A stretch of 64,000 nucleotides of DNA from Knoellia locipacati (lineage in GTDB: Bacteria; Actinomycetota; Actinomycetes; Actinomycetales; Dermatophilaceae): positions 285,391-349,390 of the forward strand of contig NZ_BKBA01000004.1 in NCBI RefSeq assembly GCF_007992835.1, given 5' to 3'. Positions 23,717 through 32,443 of this stretch are shown here, one piece after another. The notes below the pieces were generated by a model. That model searched no databases and was not told the origin of the DNA. It was given only the letters and a program-made list of their open reading frames with translations. Within the stretch, counting starts at the first letter, position 1, and every line of letters starts with the position of its first letter. Made by a program: the position numbers and the translations under genes.

Positions 23717-25972
23717 TCAGCCCTCGGCGCGAAAACCCCTGAGGCGCAGGCTGTTGGTGACGACGAAGACCGACGAGAGCGCCATTGCCGCACCCGCGAG
23801 CATCGGGTTGAGCAGACCGGCCGCGGCGAGCGGGATGGCCGCGACGTTGTAGCCGAACGCCCAGAAGAGGTTGCCCTTGATCGTCGTCAGGGTGCGGCGG
23901 GCGAGCCGGATGGCGTCGGGGGCGACGCGCAGGTCGCCACGCACGAGGGTGAGGTCGCTCGCCTCGATGGCGACGTCGGTGCCGGTGCCCATGGCCATGC
24001 CGAGGTCCGCCGTGGCGAGGGCGGCGGCGTCGTTGACCCCGTCGCCGACCATGGCCACGACCCTGCCCTCGTCCTGGAGGCGGCGGACGACGTCGACCTT
24101 GTCCTGCGGCATGACGTCCGCGATGACGTTGTCGGCGTCGATGCCGACCTCGCCGGCGATCGTGCGCGCGGCGTCGACGTTGTCACCGGTGAGCAGCCAG
24201 GGCGTGAGGCCGAGCTCGCGCAGTCGCGAGATCGCCTGTGCCGAGGACGGTTTCACGCTGTCCGAGACGGTGAGGATGCCGCGCGCCTCGCCGTCCCAGC
24301 CGATCGCCACCGCCGTGGCGCCGGTCGACCGTGCTCCGGCGAGCGCGTCCTCGAGCTCGGGCCCGACAACGATCGACCAATTGGTCAAGAGTTGCGGGCG
24401 GCCGATGACGGCGGCGTGCGAGTCCTCGCCCGGCACCGTGACGACGCCCTGGACGCCCAGACCGTCGATGCTCGTGAACCCCTCGACCGAGGCGAGGTCG
24501 GCGAGGTCGACGCCCCGGTCGCGAGCGCCGGCCACGATGGCCCTGGCGACGGGGTGGTCGGACCCGTCCTCGAGCAGGGCCGCGATCCGCAGCACCTCGT
24601 CGGCGTCCTCGCCGGGGGCGGCCACCACCTCGTGCAGCGACATCTGGCCGGTGGTCACCGTGCCGGTCTTGTCGAGGACGACGGTGTCGACGCGTCGGGT
24701 CGACTCGAGGACCTCCGGGCCCTTGATGAGGATGCCGAGCTGGGCGCCGCGGCCGGTGCCGACCATGAGGGCGGTCGGCGTCGCCAGCCCGAGGGCGCAG
24801 GGGCAGGCGATGATGAGCACCGAGATCGCCGCGGTGAGCGCGGCCGTGCAGCCCGAGCCGGTGCCGAGCCAGAAGCCCAGCGTTCCGACGGCGAGGGCGA
24901 TGACGATCGGGACGAAGATGCCCGAGATCCTGTCGGCGAGACGCTGGACCTCGGCCTTGCCGTTCTGCGCGTCCTCGACGAGACGGGCCATCTGGGCCAG
25001 CTGCGTGTCGCTGCCGACCCGGGTGGCGCGCAGGACGAGGCGTCCGCCCGAGTTCACGGTGGCGCCGACGACGGCGTCGCCGACCCCGACCTCGACGGGC
25101 ACGGACTCACCGGTGAGCATCGAGGCGTCGACCGCGGACGAGCCCGAGGTGACGACGCCGTCGGTGGCGACCTTCTCGCCGGGGCGGACGACGAACTCGT
25201 CGCCCACCGCGAGCTGCTCGACGGGGATGCGCTGCTCACGACCGTCACGCAGGACCGCCACGTCCTTGGCGCCCATCTCGAGCAGCGCGCGCAGGGCGGC
25301 GCCGGACCGGCGCTTGGCCCGGGCCTCGGCATAGCGCCCGGCGAGGAGGAACGTCGTCACGCCCGCGGCGGCCTCGAGGTAGATGTTGCCGGCACCGTCG
25401 CTGCGCTCGATGGTGAGCTCGAACGGGTGCGTCATGCCCGGTGTCCCGGCGGTGCCGAGAAAGAGGGCATACAGCGACCACCCGAAGGCGGCGAGGGTGC
25501 CGACCGAGATGAGCGTGTCCATCGTCGTGGCGCCGTGGCGCAGGTTGACCCAGGCCGCCCGGTGGAACGGCCAGCCGCCCCACACGACGACGGGTGCGGA
25601 GAGGACGAGCGAGAGCCACTGCCAGAAGGTGAACTGGAGCGCGGGCACCATCGCCATCGCCACGACCGGCACGGAGAGGACGGTGGAGATGAGCAGCCGG
25701 TCGCGCAGGGCCCGCGTCGGGTCGGTCGTGCCCTCGGCCGGCACGGCAGGTGCGTCGGGAGCGGGCGGCAGGGTCGCGGCATACCCGGCCTGCTCGACGG
25801 TCTCGAGGAGCTGCTCGGGCGACACGGTCTCGGGGAACTCGACGCGGGCCTTCTCGGTGGCGTAGTTGACGGTGGCGGTGACCCCCTCGAGCTTGTTGAG
25901 CTTGCGCTCGATCCGGTTGGCGCACGACGCGCAGGTCATGCCGGTGATGTCGAGGTCGACGGTGGAGGTCAT
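23717..25972 (-). CDS. copA: Copper-translocating P1B-type ATPase
   Basis: A 751-residue Cu(I) exporter. It has an N-terminal heavy-metal domain ([18 protein letters not shown]), paired membrane helices, the actuator loop [12 protein letters not shown], the transport-site motif ACPCALG in helix 6, phosphorylation loop [11 protein letters not shown], the SDHPVARA nucleotide-binding motif, and [11 protein letters not shown]. Helices 7-8 carry [12 protein letters not shown] and [12 protein letters not shown], the copper-type signature. It pumps Cu(I) out of the cytoplasm. Its ATG overlaps the stop of the preceding membrane-protein gene by ATGA, making it the last gene of the csoR-copZ operon. 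Confidence 0.94.
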   Translation of the reverse strand: MTSTVDLDITGMTCASCANRIERKLNKLEGVTATVNYATEKARVEFPETVSPEQLLETVEQAGYAATLPPAPDAPAVPAEGTTDPTRALRDRLLISTVLSVPVVAMAMVPALQFTFWQWLSLVLSAPVVVWGGWPFHRAAWVNLRHGATTMDTLISVGTLAAFGWSLYALFLGTAGTPGMTHPFELTIERSDGAGNIYLEAAAGVTTFLLAGRYAEARAKRRSGAALRALLEMGAKDVAVLRDGREQRIPVEQLAVGDEFVVRPGEKVATDGVVTSGSSAVDASMLTGESVPVEVGVGDAVVGATVNSGGRLVLRATRVGSDTQLAQMARLVEDAQNGKAEVQRLADRISGIFVPIVIALAVGTLGFWLGTGSGCTAALTAAISVLIIACPCALGLATPTALMVGTGRGAQLGILIKGPEVLESTRRVDTVVLDKTGTVTTGQMSLHEVVAAPGEDADEVLRIAALLEDGSDHPVARAIVAGARDRGVDLADLASVEGFTSIDGLGVQGVVTVPGEDSHAAVIGRPQLLTNWSIVVGPELEDALAGARSTGATAVAIGWDGEARGILTVSDSVKPSSAQAISRLRELGLTPWLLTGDNVDAARTIAGEVGIDADNVIADVMPQDKVDVVRRLQDEGRVVAMVGDGVNDAAALATADLGMAMGTGTDVAIEASDLTLVRGDLRVAPDAIRLARRTLTTIKGNLFWAFGYNVAAIPLAAAGLLNPMLAGAAMALSSVFVVTNSLRLRGFRAEG

Positions 25973-26940
25973 GGGAGCGCGTCCTCCTTCCAGGGTTGCA
26001 GGGGCGTGCCCGCCGTGAGCGTGAAGGCGGCGGTGCGGACGACGCCGGCGTGCTTGAAGTCGAGGAAGAGGCGGTAGGTGCCGCTCGTGGGCACCTCGGC
26101 GCCGAAGGTCACGTCCGGTCCCGGGCGGGTCGTGCCGTCGCCGGGGTGGCCCTCGGGATGGACGTGCAGGTAGGCGAGGTCGCCGGTGCGCAGCGCGACG
26201 AGGTGGCCGTAGGCACCGAGGTAGGGGTCGAGGTCGGTCACCGGGGCGCCGCCGCGGCTCACCGAGAGGGTGAGGGCGGAGTCGCTGCCGGGGGTGAGGT
26301 CGCCCCGGAGCGTGACGGTGTAGCCGTCGACCGTCGCCGTGCGGAGGTCGTCGCGCGGGGACTGCGCCGCGACGTCGCTGCCAGGCACGAACAGGTCCGC
26401 GCCGAGCGTCATCGGCGAGCCGCCCTTGGGGCTGAAGTCCGCGAGGACGCGCCACGCGCCGGGCGCGAGCCCGAGCGGCACGCTCCACGTCCCGTCGGCG
26501 GCGCGGGTCGGGTGGACGTGGTGGTAGCCACCGAAGTCGCGGCGCACGACGATGAGGTGGAGCTCCTTCTCGTGCTCGACGTCGTATGCCGTGACGGCCC
26601 TGCCGTCCGGTCCCTCGACGACGAAGGTCAGCGGGCCCGTGGGCCCGGCGGCGTACTGGTCGGGGTCGAGGCGCAGCGAGTAGCCGTCCTGCGAGGTCTG
26701 GAGCCCGCCGGGCAGGTCGGCGGCGTGACCGGCCGCGCCGCGCGCTCCCCCCGCACCGGCCTCACCGTGGCCGCCGCTCGTGGCGTCCGCGGTGCCCTCG
26801 CCGTGCCCGGCCATGCCCGCCACCTCGTCGACGGGCCCGAACGGCCCGACGGGCCCGACGAGGCGCCCCGCGCCGAGCGTGATGCCGAGGACGGCGACCA
26901 GGGCGGCGACGAAGCCGGCGACCCTCACCCGGGTGCTCAT
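25969..26940 (-). CDS. Copper-operon secreted/anchored His-rich protein
   Basis: A 323-residue protein with one N-terminal hydrophobic helix ([23 protein letters not shown]), so it is exported or membrane-anchored. A low-complexity Gly/Ala/His segment ([20 protein letters not shown]) follows, which could bind metal. The rest has two similar beta domains, each ending in a His-rich loop: [18 protein letters not shown] and [21 protein letters not shown] do not know a named enzyme of this kind; the setting between copZ and copA points to extracytoplasmic copper handling. It overlaps both neighbours by ATGA, implying coupled translation. Confidence 0.75.
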   Translation of the reverse strand: MSTRVRVAGFVAALVAVLGITLGAGRLVGPVGPFGPVDEVAGMAGHGEGTADATSGGHGEAGAGGARGAAGHAADLPGGLQTSQDGYSLRLDPDQYAAGPTGPLTFVVEGPDGRAVTAYDVEHEKELHLIVVRRDFGGYHHVHPTRAADGTWSVPLGLAPGAWRVLADFSPKGGSPMTLGADLFVPGSDVAAQSPRDDLRTATVDGYTVTLRGDLTPGSDSALTLSVSRGGAPVTDLDPYLGAYGHLVALRTGDLAYLHVHPEGHPGDGTTRPGPDVTFGAEVPTSGTYRLFLDFKHAGVVRTAAFTLTAGTPLQPWKEDALP

Positions 26941-27140
26941 GCCAGCTGGTAGCCGGCTTCCTCGACGGCGGCGCGCACGGCGTCGTCCTCGAGCGGCGTG
27001 GTGCTCGTGACCTTGACGGACCCGGTCTCGAGGTCGACCGCGACGTCCTCGACGCCGTCGATCTCGCTGACCTCCTCGGTGACGGAGGCGACGCAGTGGC
27101 CGCAGGTCATGCCGGTGACGGTGAAGGTCTGGGTGCTCAT
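26937..27140 (-). CDS. copZ: Copper chaperone CopZ-like (heavy-metal-associated domain)
   Basis: A 67-residue single HMA domain: TFTVTGMTCGHCVASVTEEVSEIDGVEDV, then [27 protein letters not shown]. The CxxC pair in GMTCGHC binds Cu(I) and delivers it to the ATPase or to CsoR. Length is standard for CopZ. It follows csoR by 35 bases and overlaps the next gene by 4 bases. GAGGAGCACCCC precedes its ATG as the ribosome-binding site. Confidence 0.92.
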   Translation of the reverse strand: MSTQTFTVTGMTCGHCVASVTEEVSEIDGVEDVAVDLETGSVKVTSTTPLEDDAVRAAVEEAGYQLA

Positions 27141-27175
27141 GGGGTGCTCCTCGGGTGCGGTGGTGGAGGTGGGGG

Positions 27176-27484
27176 TCAGGACTTCACGAGGCGCGCGATG
27201 GCCTCGCTCGCCTCCTTGAGCTTGGCGTCGGCCTCGGGGCCGCCCTTGCGCGCGGCGTCGGCGACGCAGTGGCTCATGTGCTCGTCGAGCAGGCCGAGGG
27301 CGACCGACTGCAGCGCCTTCGTCATCGCGGAGACCTGCGTGAGGATGTCGATGCAGTACTTCTCCTCCTCGACCATCCGCTGCAGCCCACGCGCCTGGCC
27401 CTCGATGCGGCGCAGCCGCTTGAGGTAGTCGTCCTTGTGGCCGCTCTCGATGTAGGCGTGCTGGTGGCCCTCGTGCTCCGTCAT
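27176..27484 (-). CDS. csoR: CsoR-family copper-sensing repressor
   Basis: A 102-residue all-helical repressor. The copper triad is complete: Cys44 (EKYCIDIL), His69 and Cys73 (DEHMSHCVAD), with the 25- and 4-residue spacings known from CsoR. The N-terminus is His-rich (HEGHQHAY). DNA contacts are expected from KRLRRIEGQARGLQRM. Cu(I) binding releases DNA and derepresses the operon. A CsoR-type GC palindrome lies over its own promoter at 27496-27510, so it autoregulates csoR-copZ-membrane protein-copA. The ATG at 27484 is supported by a -10 box 7 bases upstream. Confidence 0.94.
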   Translation of the reverse strand: MTEHEGHQHAYIESGHKDDYLKRLRRIEGQARGLQRMVEEEKYCIDILTQVSAMTKALQSVALGLLDEHMSHCVADAARKGGPEADAKLKEASEAIARLVKS

Positions 27485-27491
27485 GCTGGAT

Positions 27492-27497
27492 ACTCTA
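27492..27497 (-). promoter_or_regulatory. -10 box of csoR operon
   Basis: TAGAGT on the minus strand ends 7 bases before the csoR ATG and overlaps the CsoR palindrome, so bound repressor would occlude it. Confidence 0.6.
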
Positions 27498-27510
27498 CCC
27501 CCCTGGGGTA
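27496..27510. promoter_or_regulatory. CsoR operator TACCCCCCTGGGGTA
   Basis: The near-perfect palindrome with the TACCC...GGGTA form known for CsoR sites, flanked by GGATAC and TATCC. It lies 12 bases upstream of the csoR start codon. Confidence 0.8.
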
Positions 27511-27534
27511 TCCAGCACCAGAGGGGGTGCTGCC

Positions 27535-28458
27535 TCAGTCCTCGCGACCGTGTCGGGTCCGGCTGCGGAGGCGACCACCCGGGAGCGCGGGCGCGGGCAG
27601 CCAGGTGAGCCGGCCGGCATACCCGTCGACCTCGCCGAAGCGCTCCGCGCGCGCCTGCCACGCATCGCGGAAGGCGACGATCTCGTCGTGGTCGCGGCCG
27701 ATGAAGTTCCACCACATGACGATCGACTCGTCGTAGGGCGTGCCGCCGAGCAGCACGATGCGCGTCGGCTCGAGAGCCTCGAGGGTGAGCTCGTCGGACC
27801 CGGCGTCGACGATGCCGAGGTCGCCCCGCTCGAGCGTCGTGCCGTCGAGCGTGACCCTCCCGGTGTCGACGAGGACGCCGTGCTCGTATGCCGTCTCGAC
27901 CGGGACCGTCCACGTCGCACCTGCCGCGAGGGTCACCTCGGCACCGAGCAGCGGGGTGCGGGTGGTGATCGGCGACGAGTGCCCGGCCAGCGACCCGACG
28001 AAGACGCGGCCCTCGACACCCTCGCCGAGGGGGACGACCGGCGCCGCGTGGTGCTGGAACTCGCGCTGGAGGTCGCGGTCGGCCTCGGGCAGCACCACCC
28101 AGAGCTGGACCCCGTGCAGGGTGCGCGTCCCGGGCGTCGACACCTCGGAGTGGGCGATGCCGTGGCCGCTCGTCATGAGGTTGACCTCGCCCGGGCGGAC
28201 CATCGCGTGGATGCCCCCGCTGTCACGGTGCTCGACCTCGCCCTCGAAGAGCCAGCTCACCGTCTGGAGCCCGGTGTGCGGGTGGGGCGGGACGTCCATG
28301 CCGCCGGTGCTGTCGACCTCGTCAGGACCGTAGTGGTCCACGAAGCACCACGCGCCGACGAAGGAGCGGTCGCGGTGGGGGAGGGTGCGGCGCACGGTCA
28401 TGGCGCGAGGACCGCCGAGCGGCACCTCGCGCGGCGTGAGGACGTGGACGTCGGACAT
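27535..28458 (-). CDS. Pirin family protein
   Basis: A 307-residue bicupin. The N-terminal cupin has the pirin metal site DVPPHPHTGLQTVSWLFEGEVEHRDSGG (His ligands in PPHPHTG and the later GHGIAHSE). The C-terminal cupin (pirin_C) includes LGAEVTLAAGATWTVPVE and closes with PYDESIVMWWNFIGRDHDEI, a strong signature. Bacterial pirins include quercetin dioxygenases; the substrate here is unknown. The ATG at 28458 has GGAGGACCCC upstream. It begins 31 bases from the divergent small acetyltransferase gene. Confidence 0.88.
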   Translation of the reverse strand: MSDVHVLTPREVPLGGPRAMTVRRTLPHRDRSFVGAWCFVDHYGPDEVDSTGGMDVPPHPHTGLQTVSWLFEGEVEHRDSGGIHAMVRPGEVNLMTSGHGIAHSEVSTPGTRTLHGVQLWVVLPEADRDLQREFQHHAAPVVPLGEGVEGRVFVGSLAGHSSPITTRTPLLGAEVTLAAGATWTVPVETAYEHGVLVDTGRVTLDGTTLERGDLGIVDAGSDELTLEALEPTRIVLLGGTPYDESIVMWWNFIGRDHDEIVAFRDAWQARAERFGEVDGYAGRLTWLPAPALPGGRLRSRTRHGRED

Positions 28459-28489
28459 GGGGTCCTCCTCGTGTGGTCTGATGACCAGC

Positions 28490-28804
28490 ATGGCTGATGA
28501 CGTCGTCGTGACGAACAACCAGGGTGAGAACCGCTACGAGGCACGACTCGGGGGAGAGCTGGCGGGCTTCGCCGCCTACCAGCTCACCGACGAGCTCATC
28601 GTCTTCACGCACACGGAGGTCGAGCCGAAGTTCGAGGGCAAGGGCATCGGCTCGGCGCTGGCCCGGTTCGCCCTCGACGACGTGCGCGAGGCGGGTGCCC
28701 GCAAGGTCATGCCGCTGTGCCCGTTCATCAAGGGCTGGATCGCCCGGCACCGCGAGTACGTCCCGCTCGTCTACGGCGCACCCGACGGCGAGGTCGCGCC
28801 CTGA
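28490..28804 (+). CDS. Small GNAT-like acetyltransferase (YjdJ type)
   Basis: A 104-residue protein of the minimal GNAT family: ENRYEARLGGELAGFAAYQL, then FTHTEVEPKFEGKGIGSALARFALDDVREAGARKVMPLCPFIKGWIARH. The acetyl-CoA pyrophosphate loop is KGIGSAL, and PLCPFI is the conserved Cys motif of this group. The acceptor is unknown. TCTGAT lies 7 bases before the ATG at 28490; an ATG at 28481 is an alternative three codons earlier. Confidence 0.85.
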   Translation: MADDVVVTNNQGENRYEARLGGELAGFAAYQLTDELIVFTHTEVEPKFEGKGIGSALARFALDDVREAGARKVMPLCPFIKGWIARHREYVPLVYGAPDGEVAP

Positions 28805-28816
28805 GCCCAGTGGCTC

Positions 28817-29335
28817 TCAGGCGGGTGGCGGGCCGTCCCCGCCGAGCGGCTTCTGGAACCACCTGACATCGCGCCAGGCGTCGTGCTTCCAGCCGATCCG
28901 GCGGTAGGTGCCGACCGGCTCGAACCCGAGCGCCCGGTGCAGGGCCTCGCTCGGGTCGTTGGGCAGGGTGACGCCCCCGCACGCCATGCGCATGCCGAGC
29001 GACTCCAGCCGAGCCAGCAGGACGGCATACAGGGTCCGTCCCAGACCGGAGCCACGCGCTGACGGGTCGAGGTAGACGCTCACCTCGCACGACCAGCGGT
29101 AGGCCGACCGTGCCTTGAACGGACCGGCGTAGGCGTAGCCGACGACGACCCCGTCACGCTCGGCGACGAGCCAGGCGTGCCGCTCCTGGGCCGTGGCGAT
29201 CCGCCGCTCCATGTCCTGCGCCGATGGTGCGACCTCCTCGAACGTCGCGGTCGTGTGCTCGACGTAGTGGGCGTAGATCGCGGCACAGGCCGCTGCGTCG
29301 GCGGCGGTGGCGTCGCGGATGGGGTGCTCTGTCAC
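28817..29335 (-). CDS. GNAT acetyltransferase (phosphinothricin acetyltransferase-like)
   Basis: A 172-residue GNAT: IRDATAADAAACAAIYAHYVEHTTATFEEVAPS at the N-terminus, AYAGPFKARSAYRWSCEVSVYLDPSARGSGLGRTLYAVLL containing the acetyl-CoA loop RGSGLGR (quoted in part), and GFEPVGTYRRIGWKHDAWRDVRWFQK at the end. This pattern matches the PAT/MnaT group that acetylates phosphinothricin, methionine sulfone or related amines. The GTG at 29335 is favoured because CACAAT lies 6 bases upstream. It diverges from the C25 peptidase gene. Confidence 0.86.
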   Translation of the reverse strand: MTEHPIRDATAADAAACAAIYAHYVEHTTATFEEVAPSAQDMERRIATAQERHAWLVAERDGVVVGYAYAGPFKARSAYRWSCEVSVYLDPSARGSGLGRTLYAVLLARLESLGMRMACGGVTLPNDPSEALHRALGFEPVGTYRRIGWKHDAWRDVRWFQKPLGGDGPPPA

Positions 29336-29414
29336 GAGGACATTGTGGACGTATCTCACGCGGCTCCCGCGGCTCCTTCTTCTGAGGAACCCACTGCTGC
29401 CGAAGGAGCCCACC

Positions 29415-32390
29415 ATGAAGGTCACCAGCGAGCGTCGTGACGACCGGATCGTCACGACCGTCGAGATCTCCCCCGAGGAGGTCAGCGTCCGCGAGACCCC
29501 GTTCGGGGCCGTCGTGGACGTCCCCGAGCTGTCCGCCGCCGGCCAGCCCGGCGCCCCCGCGCTGCCGCGCACCCGGATCGCCGTGGGGGTGCCGCCGGAC
29601 AGCTGGCCCACCTCCCTCGAGGTCGAGGAGGGCGAGTGGGTGACGGTCGCCAAGGGCGTCGTCGTCCCGGTCTCGCAGCCGCAGGCCGGGCTGCCGCCCA
29701 AGGGCCGCGGCAAGGGGGACCCGCACCGACCGGGGTCGGTGCACTGCTCACCCGACTGCGACTGCCGCTCCGGCCACCGGCCCGGTGGTGAGGGCGAGGG
29801 CCCGCTCGTCGAGGGGTTCGACCCGCCGACGCCGACCGTGCCCGACCCCGAGGCCTACCGGCGCGCCGTCGAGGAGCCGCCGCCCGTCGGGTCCGCTGCC
29901 GGCGTCGAGCCGCTGCCCGGCCTGCGGGCCGCGAGCGTCGAGCTGTCACCGGTGCGCCAGACCAAGGACGGCACCATCGAGCTCTGCACGAGCTTCCGGG
30001 TGTCGGTCGCGTTCTCCGGCGAGCCGACGATCGCCGACCGCGACGAGTCCGCCAAGCTCCTCGCCGAGGAGCTCGGCCGCGACATCGACCCCGAGCGCCT
30101 CGTGCTGCTCCCCGACGGGCCGCGTGAGCTCTCCGCGACCGACCTCGAGCTGGCCCGCTCGCGCGTCGTCAACCCCGACATCTTCGACACCATCGAGGTC
30201 ATCCTCAGGCAGCTTCCGAGCGAGTACCTCGTCATCACCGACGACCGCACGTGGGACGCCGCGCGGATCGAGCCCGTCGGCGACCGGCCCGGCCTCGTCG
30301 AGGCGTTCCAGGAGCTGGCCCGGCTCAAGCGGGCCCGAGGCATCTCCGCCCGGGTGGTCACCATCACCGACATCGTCGACGGGGTCCACGGGGACTTCCG
30401 GCACGGCTCACGCGACCTGCAGGAGGTCATCCGCCGGTTCCTCAAGGTCCACCGCGAGCGCTGGGGAGTGCGCTGGCTCGTCCTCGGCGGCGACATCGAG
30501 ACCGTGCCGACGCGCACCGTCACCGGTGGCTGCCGCGGCACGATCGACACCACCGCGACCAACCCCCCGGAGGACAACCGGTCGTTCTGGACCGGCGGCC
30601 ACCTGCGGATGAACGTCACCGGGCCCGGGGAGTGGTGGGGCGCGAGCACTGCCAACATCCTCACGCGCCCCGACACCGGCCAGCTCATCCCCTACGACCC
30701 GGCGGGGACGTCGAGCGCAGCGAGCCCGGGCTGGTTCTTCACCAACTCCTCGTACACGATGCGGCAGACCACGCCCAGCCAGTACGTCCGGGTCAACGGC
30801 CCGGCGGCGCTCGTCAACGCCCAGCTCCAGTGGCACTACCACTGGAACCAGCTGCCGACGGACTTCTACTACGCCAGCCTGCAGGGCTGGTACTGGGGCA
30901 CGCGCCGGATCGACGTCGGGTGGTTCTCGTTCGTCGTGCCGTGGGTCTACGAGCCGGACCACGACTGGGACGTGCGCGACAACGGCGTCTACGGCCAGTG
31001 CACCGTCGGCGGGCAGGACCTCGACGGGGTGCACCTCTCCACCGAGCTCAGCGTCGGGCGGATCCCGGTCGACACCGCCGACGAGGCCCGCGGCTACGTC
31101 GCCAAGGTCGCGGCCTACGAGTCGCTCGACTCGCCGTGGGGCCCGCTCGTCGACCAGTTCTCGGGCTCGATGCTCCTCGCGTCGTCGAGCTGGGGAGGTC
31201 CGCAGTGGATCTGGCCGACGCCCAACCCCGTGCCCGCGGGCGGGCAGTACTCGTCGCGGGCCGACCACAGCCTCGTGCGGGTGGGCACGGTCCCGACCTC
31301 GTGGGACTTCGAGCTCGTCTCGCACGTGAGCGACACCGACCGCCGGGTCCTGCCGATGAAGTCGTCGACGAACCCCGCCACCCGCGGCTGGTACTACGCC
31401 CGCTCCGAGACCGACCTCAGCCGGGCGGAGGTCGACCTCTTCTTCTTCACGCTGCCCTACCGCACGAGCTGGATCGTCGTGCACGGGTCGCAGGTCGAGC
31501 GGCGACCGCAGGCCTTCCAGGTGGACTGGACCGGTCAGGACGGGTCGATGGCCGACCAGGAGACGCTGCGCCGGCAGGTGGACGTCGGCATCCCGGGCAT
31601 CACGAGCTTCCGGCGGGCCTACGAGGACGAGCAGGACCTCTCGTGGTGGGAGCGGTTCTTCGGCGGTCCGGTGCGCTACCTCACCTCGGCGGTGCTGCGT
31701 GACGAGCTGGAGCGCAGCCCCGCCCTCGTCTCGTTGTCGGGGCACGGCAACGGTGACGGCTGCTGCGGCGGCTCCGTCGGGCTCGCGCGCTCGCTCACCA
31801 ACGGGCCGTTGTGCTTCGTGGGCTATGCCGACTCCTGCCTCACCTCGGAGTTCGACTCGGACGACGCGTTCGGGGAGGCGCTGCTCGCCAACCCCGACGG
31901 GGGGGCGGTCGGCTACGTCGGCAACAGCCGGTTCTCGTGGATCGGGATCGGTGACGACTTCCAGCGCGCGTTCTTCTCGCGGCTGACGACGACCCGTCAC
32001 CTCGGGCTGCTCAACGACACCCGGGTCTCGGTGGCGGCGGCGAGCTCGCCCAACGCCTACTGGCGCTGGCCGGTCCTCACCCTCAACCTCCTGGGCGACC
32101 CGGAGCTGCGGGTGCGCCGGCAGGCGCGCAGGCCGCTGCGGTTCGACATCGTCCAGGACCTCACCCGGCTGCGGGTCACGACCGTCGACGGGCTCGCCCC
32201 GGTGCCGGGCGCCTCCGTGCGGGTCTCGGCCGGCCGGTCGGTCGTCGAGCTCGTCACGGACGGGGACGGGTGGGTCGACCTCGACGTCCGCGGTCTCGAG
32301 AAGGCCGCCGACCGGGGTGGGCTCTCGGTCGCGGTCTCCCACGAGGACTTCGAACCCGTCGAGGGGGAGCTCGCCTCCGCCAGGGAGTGA
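29415..32390 (+). CDS. Gingipain-like peptidase of family C25, no signal peptide
   Basis: A 991-residue protein whose central and C-terminal parts match the C25 cysteine-peptidase domain. The catalytic pair is visible as LVSLSGHGNGDG (His near residue 776) and GYADSCLTSEFD (Cys 31 residues later), followed by FGEALLANPDGGAVGYVGNSRFSW, which parallels the gingipain FGE...GAYAYIG segment. After this come NLLGDPELRV and an Ig-like or transthyretin-like tail (LRVTTVDGLAPVPGASVRVSAG). The first ~200 residues include a Cys/His-rich insert, HCSPDCDCRSGH. Unlike known gingipains there is no N-terminal signal or membrane helix. AAGGAG lies 6 bases before the ATG. The substrate is unknown. Confidence 0.85.
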   Translation: MKVTSERRDDRIVTTVEISPEEVSVRETPFGAVVDVPELSAAGQPGAPALPRTRIAVGVPPDSWPTSLEVEEGEWVTVAKGVVVPVSQPQAGLPPKGRGKGDPHRPGSVHCSPDCDCRSGHRPGGEGEGPLVEGFDPPTPTVPDPEAYRRAVEEPPPVGSAAGVEPLPGLRAASVELSPVRQTKDGTIELCTSFRVSVAFSGEPTIADRDESAKLLAEELGRDIDPERLVLLPDGPRELSATDLELARSRVVNPDIFDTIEVILRQLPSEYLVITDDRTWDAARIEPVGDRPGLVEAFQELARLKRARGISARVVTITDIVDGVHGDFRHGSRDLQEVIRRFLKVHRERWGVRWLVLGGDIETVPTRTVTGGCRGTIDTTATNPPEDNRSFWTGGHLRMNVTGPGEWWGASTANILTRPDTGQLIPYDPAGTSSAASPGWFFTNSSYTMRQTTPSQYVRVNGPAALVNAQLQWHYHWNQLPTDFYYASLQGWYWGTRRIDVGWFSFVVPWVYEPDHDWDVRDNGVYGQCTVGGQDLDGVHLSTELSVGRIPVDTADEARGYVAKVAAYESLDSPWGPLVDQFSGSMLLASSSWGGPQWIWPTPNPVPAGGQYSSRADHSLVRVGTVPTSWDFELVSHVSDTDRRVLPMKSSTNPATRGWYYARSETDLSRAEVDLFFFTLPYRTSWIVVHGSQVERRPQAFQVDWTGQDGSMADQETLRRQVDVGIPGITSFRRAYEDEQDLSWWERFFGGPVRYLTSAVLRDELERSPALVSLSGHGNGDGCCGGSVGLARSLTNGPLCFVGYADSCLTSEFDSDDAFGEALLANPDGGAVGYVGNSRFSWIGIGDDFQRAFFSRLTTTRHLGLLNDTRVSVAAASSPNAYWRWPVLTLNLLGDPELRVRRQARRPLRFDIVQDLTRLRVTTVDGLAPVPGASVRVSAGRSVVELVTDGDGWVDLDVRGLEKAADRGGLSVAVSHEDFEPVEGELASARE

Positions 32391-32397
32391 CAGACGT

Positions 32398-32436
32398 CCG
32401 TATGCCGTGTGCGCGAGTGGCGCGCACGGCATACGG
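32398..32436. terminator. 17-bp hairpin built on GTATGCCG (one G-U pair)
   Basis: Arms 32398-32414 and 32420-32436 pair with one wobble and a 5-base loop, starting 8 bases after the C25 stop. Both arms contain the window-wide octamer. The right arm also contains most of the -10 box (TACGGT) of the next gene. Confidence 0.72.
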
Positions 32437-32437
32437 T
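32432..32437 (+). promoter_or_regulatory. -10 box overlapping the GTATGCCG hairpin
   Basis: TACGGT lies 6 bases before the ATG at 32444. Its TAC is the end of the CGGCATAC repeat forming the terminator arm, so terminator and promoter share bases. Confidence 0.55.
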
Positions 32438-32443
32438 CCCGTC

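Noticed and set aside
23681..26077. A ~800-codon plus-strand frame opposite copA
   Set aside because: Antisense to a clear P-type ATPase; composition is the charged Arg/Asp/Gly pattern of GC-rich shadow frames.
30408..32432. Long minus-strand frame across the C25 peptidase gene
   Set aside because: Shadow of a well-supported gene; no start signal, domain or membrane pattern.
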